A stretch of 64,000 nt of DNA from Tenrec ecaudatus (GCF_050624435.1 NC_134535.1:123429731-123493730); one strand, 5' to 3'. Positions 1 to 12,570 are shown, counted from the stretch's first letter. The notes: generated by a model not told the origin, from the sequence alone. Numbers and translations: made by a program.

Positions 1-1260
1 CACAGGCCAGTGTATGGATAGTTTTGTGAATCCACTGCCGGTAGAAGCATCTCGGGACTATGGACGCCAACAGTATAGCTCAAAGTAGCTTGTCAGCAGG
101 AACACAAAGTAGTGAGAAAGAGGTCGTTTGAAGCATCCTCCTCATGAGAAGGTCATACCCACCAGGTGTCATCCTAAAACTGACCGGATTGACTGCTAAA
201 CTCCACCCTTTCACTCTTAATACCTTCCGAGTGACATGGGCTTATGTAACCAGCCCAGCATCCTTTCCCAATGTTACGCCGTTTCTCCTTTTCCACATCC
301 CCCCTCACAGGAAATCTCAACCTTTAACGGACACCCCCTCCAAAAAAAAAAAGGCAAAACCCTTCCTTCTTCTTGATTTTATTAAGGTGTATTTTGTGAG
401 AGCTCCAGAAGCCCCCAGAGGATATTTTAGTAGCAGATTAAAAATATTGTTTTTAGTACCAAAAGTGCAATCTGGGCTTTCTTTTTCTGTTTTATGTCGT
501 TCTGTTAAATATGGATCTCTATCTGGTTCAAACCGGCAATGCATATAGCTGTCAACCAAACTTCGAATATCCAATTCCACCCAGAGGCACCTTAGAAGCA
601 AGGCCTGGCATCCTACTTCTGAAAATCAGCCACTAAAAACCCTATGGAACACAATTCCCAGACCTAGAGGGTGATCATGCATCAGAATAGACAGCAACTG
701 GTATTCATGTGTGAAATAGCTCTATAAGCAATAATTTGGCCCTTGCTATATAATCTGAAACAAGTTATATTTCAGATCTGGGTTCATCAAAAGAACGGAA
801 CTTTTGTTACATAATTTCACTTTTCTTCTCTTAACATGTGCAGTCCATGGGCCAATTAATGCAGAGAGCCTATTGGCTCTCTCTGCAAAAGTTTAGTCAT
901 TTTTAAAAGCAGATAATTCTTTTGTGTATTCTCAATTAGCTAAAGAAGACACAATTTTTAAGAATAGAGAGGATATGCCTACAACCTTTCATGCCGAAGT
1001 GTCCCCTGACTATTTCTTTAATCAAATGGCAATTTGGATTAAAGCAAGCCATGGAGTCGATCCAGAGATGTAGCACCGGACCTTCCCACAAATTTCCTCC
1101 AGTCACCGCACTGCTTATATCAGTAAATGTCAACTATTCTCTTGTGTTACTAACTTCTTAATTTTTAAGAGTTAACTATGGCAAGGAGCACGCTATATTT
1201 ACCATCTCCTGTTAACTGCAAACAATTTGATCCATAACTTTATTTAAGTTGACTACTGAT
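1..1260. other. Gene-free stretch, unit 1
   Basis: Begins with the right arm of the palindrome (1-256). A plus-strand frame at 144-548 is open but lies partly in the repeat and a poly(A) run. The rest is AT-rich, with no coding signal seen. Unit 2 equivalent: 30992-32250; unit 3: 59454-60720. Confidence 0.5.
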
Positions 1261-1415
1261 GAATGTTTTGGTTAGAATGCACATCCATGAGAACAGAGAA
1301 TTTTGTGCTTCACCTGGACAGGGCTGAGCGTATAATGGAGCTAGAAAAATATGTAGTGATAACATACATGTACACGGAGCACTGTAAATTTCAGAGCATC
1401 CGTGAGGTTACTTAC

Positions 1416-1529
1416 CCTGAAAAAAAACAGAACGTGAAACTGCAGTTAAAGTCAGGAATACGATGATGAAGCCACACACAATTCTGGTAGTGGTTACCTT
1501 GGATGTAATACTTAGCCAGTTCATTTTAC
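1416..1529 (-). CDS. Second hydrophobic exon, unit 1
   Basis: Same 114-bp exon-like stretch as 32405-32518, with 8 T in the terminal run and the same splice borders. It is open but would leave phase 1, incompatible with a lectin exon starting like the one at 30126. It belongs to the gene whose lectin exons are off the left edge. Confidence 0.3.
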
Positions 1530-1785
1530 CTGAAAAATGAAAATATCATGACGGTTTAAGGGAGAAAAAACAAATTTATCATAGAACCAACAACTAAGCA
1601 TAATTTACTCCAATTTTAGAAAGATCACGATGCCAGTGTCCTCTTAAAATCACCCACTATCTTCCCCTTATCCCTCTTATTCGATTTTTAAAATGCCTTC
1701 CTTTCACTTTGGGCTTCTACTCAAGGCCTCCCTTAATACAAGAATACCTTGTTCTAATAACCTGGCACTCTTTGATACTCACTTC

Positions 1786-2440
1786 CTAATACGATCACTG
1801 AAGGCAAAATAGGTGCCTAAGCAAATGTGGTAAAGAGCGGGGATGGGGCCCGGTTATCAAAAGATGTGGCATCTGTAGTCTTAAAGGTAAACAAGCGGCC
1901 ATCTAGTAGGGAAGCAAATAAGCCCACATGGATGAAGTTCACCACCCTGTGTGATCATGAGGTGTTGACGGTATCAGGTATCAAAAGCTCCAAAACAAAC
2001 AACTAAAGCATGCAAATGAGGATGGTTAGAGTGGAGTCCCAAAGCCTCTCTGTGGACAATTGGATATCCCACCACAGAAAGTTTATAAGGAAGGGGTGAT
2101 TTAATCAAAGTGCAGTATAGCACCATTGAAACACGCATCATTGTCTAGTTCCTGAATGCTTCCCCGCCCACGCCCCATCCCCAACCCCCCTTACCATGAC
2201 CTAGTTCTACCTTACAAATCTGGCTAACCCATGGTACAATTGTTACAGATAGGAGCTCTCAACGCATGAAATTCAGGACAGTTAACCCAACCCCTCAGGA
2301 ACAGTAGTGAGAGTAGCGATATCATAAGGCATAAGGGAGGGGGCTAGTCGGGGAGGGGAAGAGGGAGAGAGGGGCACCACATTGAATGGTTAGATATACA
2401 GCCTCCCCAGCCCCCAAGAGGACGGATAACAGAAATGTGG
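1786..2440 (+). mobile_element. L1-like 3' fragment, unit 1
   Basis: Carries, in order, 'ggcatctgtagtcttaaagg', 'gcggccatctag', 'aagcccacatgg', 'acaattggatatcccacca' and 'gcagtatagcacca', the same ladder of motifs as the element at 13540-13812 plus 19140-19690. It ends without a poly(A) tail. The equivalent fragments are 32777-33431 (unit 2) and 61222-61886 (unit 3), the last one cut by the duplication breakpoint. Confidence 0.6.
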
Positions 2441-2534
2441 ATAGCAATTCACACTGTGCCAGGACTCCCTAAATATATATTAATAATATGTTTGTATAGA
2501 GAATAATGTAACCTTTGTGGAAAAATTTACTTAC

Positions 2535-2651
2535 TTCTTAAGGTAACAGAAAATAAAACCCCAATGAAAGCCACAAGTACACTGAAGTGCCAGCAGGCAA
2601 TAATTTTGGAAGGGAAGGTAGTGAATAACTTTACTGGATGTGTTCTTTGAT
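2535..2651 (-). CDS. CLEC2D-like: CLEC2-like transmembrane exon, unit 1 (gene continues off window)
   Basis: Equivalent of 33524-33640 with the same 38-codon peptide, acceptor and tandem donors (GTAAGT, or GTAAAT four bases later). The lectin exons of this gene should lie left of position 1, so its state cannot be judged. One synonymous difference from unit 2 (GTG against GTA valine). Confidence 0.55.
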
Positions 2652-2691
2652 CTGCAAAACACAAATGTCATCCTGAAGGTTATAGGGGAAA

Positions 2692-2734
2692 TACACACAC
2701 ACACATACACACATACACACACACACACACACAC
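2692..2734. repeat. CA microsatellite, unit 1
   Basis: Interrupted (CA)n with two AT steps, directly upstream of the transmembrane exon acceptor on the minus strand. Unit 2 version (33680-33706) is shorter and uninterrupted. Confidence 0.9.
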
Positions 2735-2739
2735 TGATC

Positions 2740-4190
2740 ATAGAATCAACAATCAAGTGCCACTGAGCCGCAACCTGCCTGCTGACAAGCTCTCTCACAA
2801 ACGGTCCTGCTCCATGAGGAATGGCCATGGTCAAGGAAACACAGAGATAAGAAACCTCATTCCTTGTTATGGGAATAAGACTTTAATGAGAGGGAAATAG
2901 AACAAAACAAAAAGGAATGCTTACAAACCATATTGGAAAAGAAAAAAATTTCAAGAAATTGAAAACACCAAGAAACAAAAGCCGTTTTTAAATTTATTCA
3001 TAGCTCAGTGTTATAAAATTGGAGGGAAAAGATGTTGAAGACTATGACAAGGAACAGGGAGGAATGGGAAAAGTGAAATCAAATGAGAAAGAACCACATA
3101 CAAAGAACCACAAGACTGGGACAGAGGCCTGTTCTGATGCAGGTGCTTGTGCATCTCTGTATAGTATGTTTGTCTTCATATGTGTTCTAGTCCACAAGCC
3201 AAAAGGAAAAATAATAAAAATGAACTAATGCAAAAGTAAACTTTTTTTTTTTTTTTGTTAAGAGAGAAGGCTCACAGCCTTAAAAACTCTCCAGAATCTT
3301 TATCCATCGACGCAAACTCTGGTCTGAGGGTATAAAGAGAGTAAAGCCCAATTTAAATGGACAGAAATGCTTTTGTGACACATGAGCTAGTTTCAAACAA
3401 ACACCAAGAAAACAAGAGGAATACACATAAAATATTAATGGTTCTCACTCTCTACAATCCAGATGATCTGGGCTTTTACTTGTTTCTCTCTTTTCACATT
3501 GTATGTCTTTTAGTTTTATAAACATACAGAAAATGTATATTCCTCCAAAATATCTGTCAGCAAATGAAGAAGTGAAGAGGCCTTCTTTACCTCGGAAGAG
3601 CTCTGGAGGTGATGTGGAAGGACCATTGCGCTGCTAACACTTCAGCTCAGTGGTTCAAACCCACCAGCCTTTTCTCAGGAGAAAACTGAGGCTGCCTGCT
3701 CCTCTGGATTTGGTATGACCTAGCCAACAGCCAGAGACCACGGGAGAAATGCTTCCCTTGTTACCACGTGAAGTGCATTTCAATTGTGGCCAACTTTGTA
3801 TGTTAATGAAAGAGGGTACTATAAATATTTGGGTACTTAGCAATTGTCCATTACTTACTCTCAGCCTTGCGTTGACCTTATTTTGTCTTGCTTCTCTCCT
3901 CTCTCCTCTCTACAGGGCCCTCAACATACCCCTTGCTCAGTTGAAACAAGCATAAAAATGTAGAACATCCATCCACTCCTGTCCTCTCCTGGTAGATCAT
4001 GCAAAGATATGGCCGAACACACAGAAAAGCTTTTCCTCTTGCCCTTATTTGACAAACTTGCTACCCTCGACCCTCTGGATGAATCTCAATGCTAAGACGA
4101 AGCAAAAGCTATCAGACTGAAAAGTTCCCTGCTGTGGGAGTACATTTCTGTATGACATTCTGAAAAGAAAGCAAAAGTATAAAAGGGCTG
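2740..4190. other. Intron-like interval between transmembrane exon and promoter block, unit 1
   Basis: AT-rich, with a 14-T run at 3241 and one SINE copy (3606-3750). A first coding exon of phase 1 should lie here or near 4.2 kb; none with ATG and a fitting donor was found in either unit (unit 2: 33710-35165). Confidence 0.4.
3606..3750 (+). repeat. tRNA-derived afrotherian SINE-like copy, unit 1
   Basis: 'gcgctgctaacac' and 'agtggttcaaacccaccagc' correspond to a tRNA-like head with a B-box-like 'gttcaaac'. Diverged and without a clear tail. Unit 2 copy: about 34577-34722. Confidence 0.5.
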
Positions 4191-4196
4191 GCTTAC

Positions 4197-4345
4197 CTAC
4201 AAGTCAGTTTCTACCGCACTTTCATGGAAGAAAGATCCCCCCTCTCCCCACCACTACCCTGTTCTTTCATGCTCTCAGATTTTATAACCTGCATTACCAG
4301 ATTCGAGGGAATTCTGGAAGAGTCCCGATGAAGCCTCCACAGACA
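4197..4345 (-). promoter_or_regulatory. Candidate CLEC2-like promoter and first exon, unit 1
   Basis: Copy of the block at 35168-35316: TATAAAA at 4280-4286, 'tgcattaccagatt' (plus strand) at 4290-4303, 'atgaagcctccacaga' at 4328-4343 and donor after 4197. It stands 1.5 kb upstream of the transmembrane exon at 2535-2651. Confidence 0.35.
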
Positions 4346-5219
4346 TCTTTCCACACAGAAGAATATTCTGGAATACAACGTAGTATTCTGGTCAGTATCT
4401 CTCTGTGAATTTTCGTTCCATCTCGCTTGTCTTGTTTATCCCTGTGAACATTGAGGACTGTGGGGATTAGATCAGCTATCCCGCATCAAGCTGGGTCCAA
4501 AATGGGGCGTGCAGATGAAAGGAAAAAAAAAGAGATATATACAAAGCATGGGATCAGGAGGACTTCAATCTGATGCACTGAAGTCTTGAGAATATTTGAA
4601 GCTTGGTTTTTATATTCTTCTTACACAAGGAAATTAGTTACAAAACAAACATCAAAGAACTTAAACATTCCTAAACTCTTATCTATGCAAATGTTACTTT
4701 TTAACTAGTCACAGTTTCTTAACCTTAGAATAATAAGAGCACTAGTTTCAAAGACAATCACAAGGATATGCAAGATTCAAGAGAGCCTCAACAGAGATCT
4801 TAAATAACTGAGTTATCTCTCAATGTTTTGAGCAGAAAAGTCACAAATAACAGTCATTTTGCAATGCTTTTGTCTGCAGAGACACAGAGGCACCAGGAAT
4901 TAGTCATCCATCAGTAAACACCTTGATCAGCCCTATGCCTCCTACAGAGGACCAGCAAACTCAGAAGGGGACATGGGGTCCCAGGGTGGGGGCTAACTGG
5001 CTGAAAACCCTGAAAAGCAACCAGAGTGCCAAGAGGAGCTGGAGAGAACTGCCTTTCCCTAAAGCGGTGCGAAGAAAAGGCCAGTTTCTCGTGTCCATCT
5101 TTTCTGTGCTTCTGTCTTCTCTCATGTGGCCTCCAGCCTTTGTCTCTGTGCTCACCTCCTGGGACTCCAGTAGATCACAGGACTCCTAGCACTAGGCTGA
5201 GCAGTCACTGTACCTTCTG
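4346..5219. other. Gene-free stretch, unit 1
   Basis: AT-rich with a short A run at 4522. Frames at 4923-5189 (plus) and 4961-5155 (minus) are identical in unit 2 but have no recognisable product. Confidence 0.4.
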
Positions 5220-7100
5220 CCCAGACTAGACCACAGAGGGTGTGCCTGAGCCTTTACTACCTGTTTTTGTGTTTGTGTTTGCAGCTCTGTAGTGCTTTCT
5301 CTAAAATGTTCATAGTCTGTTTCCTCTCTCGCTGAACAAAGGCCTAACTAACTTCCATTTTTACCAGCCATAAAGCCAGGCCCCCCTCCCCCTCCTTGGC
5401 TTCCATTGTGTCTCTCTGATCCAAGGTCCCTGTCCACCAGTTAAAGCCACAGGCTGCGTCAGGAAACCTTCCTGTTCTGGAAAGTCCAGGACTCTCCCAC
5501 AGGGCCCCTAGCTCTGACAAGGATACCTCTCAAGGTTACCGGGCCACCTCCTGACCAATGGGTGTTATCTTTCCAATTCCTGAACCGCCATTGGCCCTGC
5601 TGGACTTGGCCAAAGCCTGAGGAGACCCGGACTGGACTTCTGTCACCCTCGCCAAGCTTGGGGTATTGCTCAAGGTATTGGGTGAGTAAATTTCCGTCTT
5701 ACACACAAGCTATCTTTTCTGACCTGCCTTCATTTTCTGGGCTAAGCAGTCCTTCCTCAATCTCGGTCATGGATATTGATGGCAAACCTACCTGCCCCAG
5801 GTATACTAGCCCTTTACTCATTCCTCCTTAGAATCCCTTTGTGTCTGATCCATCAGTTGGGAAGAAACATTTTAAATAAGTTAGGAGCCTCCTTACCCCT
5901 TACTTTTGGTCTCACAGCACCTCTGCTCCTTCCCCTCCTTTCACCCGACCTAGAAGAACTGGCCCTACAGATCCCGTTGCTTCCAGATGTTAACCCATCA
6001 TGCAAAGCCTCCTTTCTGACAATCTCACTATTCCTAGCCCCCGTCCCTGCAATGCTCCAATCTCACCATTAAGAAAACAAAAGATACGTACTCGGCATTA
6101 ACAAAGTTGTTATCCCCAGACACCCGGAAGCTCCCAACTCCTATACTCTTTTATCCCACATTCCCCCTTCCCCTATACCGTTTTCACCACCCCCCTTAAC
6201 CCAGCTTGTCAACATTCCTTTGCCTTTACCTGCAGCCCCTCCTAAAACAGTTCTACAGCAGACAAAGCCCAACTCCCTAAATTCTCTCTCCCTCAAGACA
6301 CACCTATCTCATTCTGCTGCTATCTGATTGAGCTTGCACCCCAACCCACCACTCAGAGTCTAAGACAAAGCTGACTTTAACAAACTCTGACATGGCATGC
6401 CTCCACTCCTGCCTCTACTGAACCCTGCCAATCCTTTTTAACTCCACACAAGCAAAAAAAAAAAAAAAAAAAAGGTATATCAGTCTGTTTCCTGGCTCAG
6501 GACCTGGGGCCCGATCTATCCCCTATAGCTTTCTGTCTAAGCAACTAGATAAGACAGCCAGCGTTGGCAACCCAGCCTCTAGGCCCTGGCAGCAGTTGGC
6601 AGCCGCTGCCCTCACCCAGAGAGCCCTCGAGTCAACCAGGAGAAAGCCTACCACACAGGTTGAAGACTCCTCTCACGCCGAGTCCTGTCCTCGCTGTCCC
6701 CAAGCCGCCTCCAGAAAGTCTATCACCTGTTTATCGAAAACCCTAACATAACTCTGCGCCAGGCTCCCTGTTTAAACCCAGCAACCCTCTTGCCTCAGCT
6801 CCTAGACTGGCTGTAACTTAGTGGTCACTCCTGCCCCAGGCAGTTGAGACACTAACACTTCCCAGACCCAGGCTCTGATCAACTGTATCCTAACCCAGAT
6901 CTCACTGTTTGTTGATGGCAGTCCTGTCATAGATGCCCAGGGGCAAGGGCAGGCTGCATATGCTGTCCTCTCACTTGACCAGGTCTGGAAAGCTGCATGC
7001 CTTCCCCTAAAACGTACCTCTCTAAAAAGCAAACCCTAATAAAGCTGTTTCTGTTCTCCCTTGTCCTGTCAGTTATGTCTGTCTTCCTCCCTGTAATTCC
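5220..7100 (+). mobile_element. Decayed class I-like retroviral relic, unit 1
   Basis: A C/T-rich region with many short open pieces and no long ORF. At 6904 a plus-strand stretch reads FVDGS, then QAAYAV, the pattern around the first catalytic Asp of retroviral RNase H of the gammaretrovirus type. An AATAAA at 7038-7043 followed by a pyrimidine-rich stretch looks like an LTR polyadenylation site. An A tract of about 20 lies at 6452-6472. Limits are approximate and the class is tentative; the same region in unit 2 is about 36190-38090. Confidence 0.35.
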
Positions 7101-8449
7101 GTTTCGCCTTGGCAGTTTTAAAGAACGGAAACCAAACAGGAAAGACTCCCACGGGTGCAAATCTCGATCTCTGACATCATGGATGGGAGGGCCTGCTTGG
7201 TGCAAAGGAAAACCAATAAGCCACCCTGCCAAAAGGGACAGCAAAGATTTTCATCACTTGTGCGTGAGCTGGAAGCAGCTAAGAGGTGTCAGCACTCCCT
7301 TCAGTGTCTATTTCAAACACCTCTGAATATTGCCAAATGTTTGCCAAAATACACAAATAGGAATCAGATTCCCAGTCCTGCCTGATTCAACTAAGCGAAA
7401 TCACAAACAAAAGCGAGTAAAAACCCTAGAATTCATTTTCAGTATACTGGACATCAAACAGTGGAGGACCTGCAAACAACCTGGTGACAATCCTCACCAT
7501 TGGGCCAGTTCACTGAAATGAGAGAATTTCTAGGAGGATCACCTTACTTATGGAGAAGTCACATCCTCAATGGCTCCAGGGAAGGCATCCTCATATTTCC
7601 TAAGGTGGGATGAAGTCCTCCAGGTGAGCCAGTCAGCGGATGATGAGGCAGTGGGCTTCCCTGCAGCCTCCAAAATCCTATTTAAGGCATCTTCCAGTCA
7701 CTTCTGACCCATAAGGCTTGGGAAATCTTTCTGCTTCTGAAGGCAGAGATCCTCTGGCAGGCACACTGGATCCCTTTGCCTTTCAGTTTCATTTTCCTGC
7801 TTCAACCCTCTCACCCCAAAGTCCTGCCAAAAATGAGGGGAATGTGGTTGGGGTACAGTTCCTTATCACATCAGAGGATGAGGCAGGGCTCCCACGTGGC
7901 CACCCCAACCACCAGCGTCTTTTTTGCCCCTCACCACTCCATATCTGAACAGCAGCCCTTCCAGATCTGAACAGCATTCCCAGAAGTCTTGGGACTTCCA
8001 AGCAACTACCCCTTTCATGTTGATTCAGCCAGGGGCTTTTCAGAGGGCTGCGTTTGGTGGGGGTGAGGAGCTAGACCAAACACACACACACACGCAAAAC
8101 AAAACATACTAATGCACCCAAGGGGAGGGTGTTCTTTATATCTCCACAGGGAAAGAGGGACGAGACTTCAACCCTGTGCTCAAAAACGTGAATGCAGTAT
8201 ACCGGCATTAAGCAACAAAGCAATAGAGAGGTATGAGGGGCAGGCCCCATTCCAACTATGTGGACAGTCTCCCCACATGTCCAGCCAGCCTTCCCCACTC
8301 CCAACCACCACAAAAGAATTCACTTGAGAGGGCAGCCATGAAGCTACAGCTCAGGGAGAGAGGCATGTCAGATCAGAGCACACAGGAGCAAACAAGGGGG
8401 AAGGGAGAGAGAGTGGAGCACCTCCTGGCCCACCTGCTCTGAGGACAAT
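7101..8449. other. Gene-free stretch, unit 1
   Basis: Several short overlapping frames and a small tandem 'gatctgaacagcagcccttc' doublet near 7940-7970. No homology recognised. Confidence 0.4.
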
Positions 8450-9240
8450 GTCCCTGCTAAGAGCAGCCAGTGCACACAGAGGACCATAGGGCAAGCCCCA
8501 CCACAAGACACAATATCCATCAATGCCCCATAGCCCTACAGGGGACAAAACTGGAGACAGAGTAGGAATTGTGCCAGATCCGTCCCTACTACACCAAGGT
8601 GAAACACTAAGGGCGTGCAACAGAACAGCCAGGGGAACAGAGCAATGAAGTCCCCAGGGAATACCACAAGTAGACTGTGGGGCTAGGGAATTGCACCCCA
8701 TCAGACTCAGACTGGAATAGAAAACACTCTTAAAGGTCACCAAACAGACCTTGAACGATTTATAGGCTTTTCTTTTCTTTTTTCTGTTTTTGGTTTTGTT
8801 GCTTTGTTTTCTTTTCTTTTGTTGCTTTGTTTTGTTCTGTCTTGTTTTTATGCATAGTATTATCTCTGCATGTCTATCTAGATAAGATAGGCGGGATACA
8901 TTTTCTCCAAGAGAAAACAATGGGAGCTAAGTCTGGAGGGAGACATAGCAGAGGGGGAGGCAGGGGAAAGGATGAGGGTTTTAATCTGAATGGTGAAGTT
9001 AATCTTATTATAGTAACCAGAATGTTATAGTTAATATTGGCATTGTTTCTTTTATGATAAGGAATGTACCTTAAAATGCATGCTTGCTCTTTTTGAAGTT
9101 ACTAGAAATTATAATCAATGATGTACCTTGTAATTCTCCCTAAACCTAAAGAATAGTAACTTTAATTTTACTTGCTGCTTCTGTCCATGCTTGCTTAAGT
9201 CTTAGACAAAGGATAAATGAGTTTTTCGCCTTGAAAAAAA
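8450..9240. other. Repeat-like block with a pyrimidine/G tract, unit 1
   Basis: Contains a 100-bp T/C/G run of 'ttttcttttgttgctttgtt' type (8762-8852). The minus-strand frame across it (8351-8920) is open for 189 codons in both units but is low-complexity and lysine-rich. I judge it transposon-derived, of unknown class. Unit 2: about 39450-40240. Confidence 0.3.
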
Positions 9241-9339
9241 TGGACTGAAATGTGGATTTTGGACTGCAATCAAAGAATCACCCTTAGATTCCAGCATCTG
9301 GTTATAACTGAATCAAGACTCTTCTAAATAATCAAGACA

Positions 9340-9830
9340 TTACAGTGGTTGTCATTGATTCAAATCCATAACAAAGCAAATCCATAGGAACTCATATGTG
9401 TATAAGAGAGAGTTTTATATAAAGGGCAATTATACTTTAAGAAAGCATCCCAACCCAGGTCCAAAATTAACCTATATGTTTGATACCAATTTATAAAGTC
9501 CTCTTCAGACTCACGAAACACATGCAATGCTGCTGAAAGGAGGGTGATCACAGGTCAGTGGGTAGAAAGTCTTTGGATCCAGTGGTATTGTAAGCCTCTC
9601 AGCACTGGCAGGGGCCTCTATATGGCTTCTCAGGCTTCAGAGCTCTGTTTGCATCAGGGTGGGGGGGCAAGCAGAGAGAGAGGTGTCTTCCTCCTCCAGG
9701 GAGGTAAAGCCAGATTTCCCAGAGTTCTCAGAAGAAGGCCATGCCCACACAGAGGCCTCATTGACTCTGATCTAATTGACAGACTAGGCTCCACCCTGTC
9801 ACTCTGAGTCCTCTCAAGCCCCAAATTGAC
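9340..9830. repeat. Dispersed repeat of the palindrome family, unit 1
   Basis: 'aactcatatgtgtataagag', 'aagtcctcttcagactcacg' and 'gatcacaggtcagtgggtag' match the right arm of the palindrome. Unit 2: 40340-40830. Confidence 0.55.
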
Positions 9831-9947
9831 ACCAGATTATGTGTCTACCAAAGGAACCTATAGTATATAGCATTTTTCTTCAGCAATATCAAGTCTAGTA
9901 GGAAATCAACAAATTCCACTTGCATGATCAGTAAAGAGGATGTGAAA

Positions 9948-10320
9948 TTTTTTAAAACCATTTTATTAGGGGCTCATACAACTCTTATCACAATCTATGC
10001 ATATACATACATCAATTGTATAAAGCACATCTGTACATTTTTTTGCCCTAATCATTTTCTTTTCTTTTTTTACATTTTATTGGGGGCGCATACAACTCTT
10101 ATCCCAATCCACAAATGTTCATACATCAATTGTATAAAGCACATCTGTACATTCTTTGCCCCAATCATTTTCAAAGCATTTGCTCGCCACTTAAGCCCTC
10201 TGCATCAGGTCCTCTTTTTTTCCCCTCCCTCCCCGCTCCCCCCTCCCTCATGAGCCCTTGATAATCCACAGATTGTTATTTAGTCGTATCTTGACCTATC
10301 CGGAGTCTCCCTGAGGATGT
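9948..10320 (-). mobile_element. Two antisense L1-like 3' ends in tandem, unit 1
   Basis: 'attttattaggggctcatac' (9960) and 'ttttattgggggcgcatac' (10076) are two copies of the same 3' end, each followed by 'catcaattgtataaagcaca'. The second continues for about 200 bp more. Unit 2 copy: about 40945-41310. Confidence 0.65.
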
Positions 10321-10363
10321 GGGATTTGTTGATCCTCTTTTCTACTTGCATCATTGCAGGATA

Positions 10364-10391
10364 CAAACACACACACAGACACACACACACC
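10364..10391. repeat. CA microsatellite, unit 1
   Basis: Short, interrupted CA tract; the counterpart in unit 2 is twice as long and pure. Confidence 0.85.
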
Positions 10392-10399
10392 CCTCAGGT

Positions 10400-12100
10400 T
10401 TAGAACCTGGTAGTTCATTGACTTTCAATATTTCTAGCACAACACCTAACCAATTCATTCACAGAAGTCTACGAAACCTAGACAAAATGGATTTTATTTC
10501 ATGTTGTATTCACTACCTTGTAAAAGCTCCTTGTAACAAATCACACACACTTTTAGCAAACCAGTCCAATAAATATAGTTATAATCCACCCAAATTTAGC
10601 CAAGCTACTTAGCCAGAAGTAGGGCCACCTGGTTAAGTTTTAGAGCCACCTTTGAATAAACTGTGAGCGAGGAAAGTTTGTATTAGTCCCCGCTCCCTAT
10701 GGTGGGTGATTTTGATATTCTATAACCGAATCAAGAAGAATGGAGGCTTGCAACAAAGAGCCCGACTTTACATTGCAAAACGGAAGCTCAACCTGGCTCT
10801 TTCCTCATCCCCAAATGCAAAACCAGACTTTTAAAGGTAGGTGCTTTGCATCGCTAGAATCAGGCCGGTTTACACATTTCACCACTGACTGCAAACGTGT
10901 TGACATCACAAAGCCGACCTAGAGACGGAGGAAAAGGCCCGAGGCTGCCCCTGCTGAGGACTGTCAGGAAGTTGACTCAAACTCAGACCAATTCCCACAG
11001 GTCTTCCGGACACCCCCCCACCCCCATCCCTGAGTGTCATGGAAATCACTGTTCCATTCCTTTTGGCACAACTTCGCTCAGATGTGCACACTCTTGGCCA
11101 ATACTTCTCCCTACACTCCCAACACAGGCAGCTCATGGGCCTTGTCAGGAAAGCAGAAAATAACATCTTCTCAGCAAGTTTTTATACTCTGATGAACCCA
11201 AGACTCACCCACGCCTCATGTTCATTGCCGATTCAGACTTCCAGGGCCTTGGCTGGTGCCTGGGGCCTGCATTTCTGATACTCTCACAGGCCAGCCTTTG
11301 CACCCGGCCCGCCCAACGTGGACCAGCGGAGCTTCTTTGCAGACCTGGTGCGTCATCAGAAATCCTCCAGGTTGCTAAGAAGGCCCAGTTCCTACAGTGT
11401 CCTTACTTTGAGATTCTCAGAGCACAAGGTGCCAGGGTGATCAGCACAGGGTTACTGGGTGAGTTGCAAACTGGGGAGTGGGGAGGAACTGGGGAGAGAA
11501 CTTGAGAAAGAACTTAAGACAGAACTTTGGGAGGAACTTGGAGGAGGTATTTGGAGGAGAACTTGGGAAAAGATCTTTGCATGACGCCAAGCAGTCTCTG
11601 CCAGGCTGCATCATTGGGAGGAATCCTATGGGTGCTGCGTAAAACCTGACACTTCTTCTAACTCTCATTAAACTTACTTGGATCATGAGCCAGGCTTCGG
11701 CGTGAATTCTTTCTCGTGCAGATCCAAGGACTGAGGTACAACTCTATCCCCAGAGAGATCTTACAGTTCCTTGTAGCAGATACTTGCCTCTGGGTGTGTA
11801 TGGCTGCTAGGTGAAGTGACATTCCTGGCAAGAATAAATGGAGCAACTTAGAGGCACATGTTCCTGAAACCTGCTTGGCAGCAGAACAACATGCACACAA
11901 GCCTACACAGACAGCCGGCTCTGGATGTGATGCACCCTGGACATGACTGAAGCTCAGAACCCCTTCCAGTCCAATCCCTGCCCTGTGCACTCTGTCTTTC
12001 CTGCTTCATATGATGGTGCTGTGGCTGGTTGAGGGCCTCCACTTCATTCCATCACACAGAGAAACTGTGGGTGCAGAGTCAATCTGCCCCCTCTGGTTTC
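10400..12100. other. Gene-free stretch, unit 1
   Basis: Mixed sequence with short frames conserved in unit 2. Near 11460-11560 lies a degenerate run of 'gagaacttg/gaggaacttg' repeats (about 10 bp period). Unit 2: 41430-43125. Confidence 0.4.
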
Positions 12101-12129
12101 TAAGGCCGTGACGTGTGGGAAGTGGATTT

Positions 12130-12195
12130 GCAGGAGGTTTGAACCACTGACTTTCCAGCTAGTCATCCATCGCTTAACCACTTGTGCTACCCGTT
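12130..12195 (-). repeat. SINE-like fragment, unit 1
   Basis: Minus strand carries the tRNA-like head; plus strand shows 'ggtttgaaccactgac' and 'cgcttaaccacttgtgctac'. Unit 2: about 43156-43220. Confidence 0.5.
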
Positions 12196-12329
12196 ATATC
12201 ATGTGTATAGTGAGTAATAGCAGCCACTTCTTTGAACGCCGAACAAATTATTAAATTCTAGAACAATGGAATCCATACTTGGGGGTTTTAATAGAGGAGG
12301 CCTTTTTGATCAGCTACTCACTTGAAGAA

Positions 12330-12570
12330 AGCATTCTGGTGGAACAGCCATGAAGCACTCAGCTGCTAACGATAAGGTCAGCAGTTTCAACCTACCAGCT
12401 GTTCCAAGGGAGAGAGATGGGGCCATCAACTCTGTAAATTCACTGCTGTCAAACTGGCTCAGAGCAATTTGGGAGCAAACAACTCATCTCTCTCCTTCCT
12501 ACTGCATGGTGGTTTTGAACCTCTGACCTTGTGGTTAGTACTCCACTGCTTACCTATGGAGCCACGAGAG
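12330..12570. repeat. Two SINE-like copies in opposite orientation, unit 1
   Basis: A plus-strand head at 12345-12410 ('cagctgctaacgataaggtc', 'agcagtttcaacctaccagc') faces a minus-strand head at 12505-12570 ('ttttgaacctctgaccttgt', 'ggttagtactccactgctta'). They could fold back. Unit 2: about 43355-43595. Confidence 0.5.

Noticed and set aside
144-548. 134-codon plus-strand frame, repeated at 31227-31538
   Set aside because: It lies partly in the palindrome repeat and crosses a poly(A) run whose length differs between copies and shifts the frame.
2531-2734. Minus-strand frames with (VC)n tails near the CA tract
   Set aside because: These are other-frame readings of the microsatellite; the useful frame is the transmembrane exon at 2535-2651.
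8351-8920. 189-codon minus-strand frame, the longest in the window
   Set aside because: It runs through a low-complexity pyrimidine tract giving a lysine/asparagine-rich block; the rest has no recognisable domain, and its near identity in unit 2 only reflects recent duplication.
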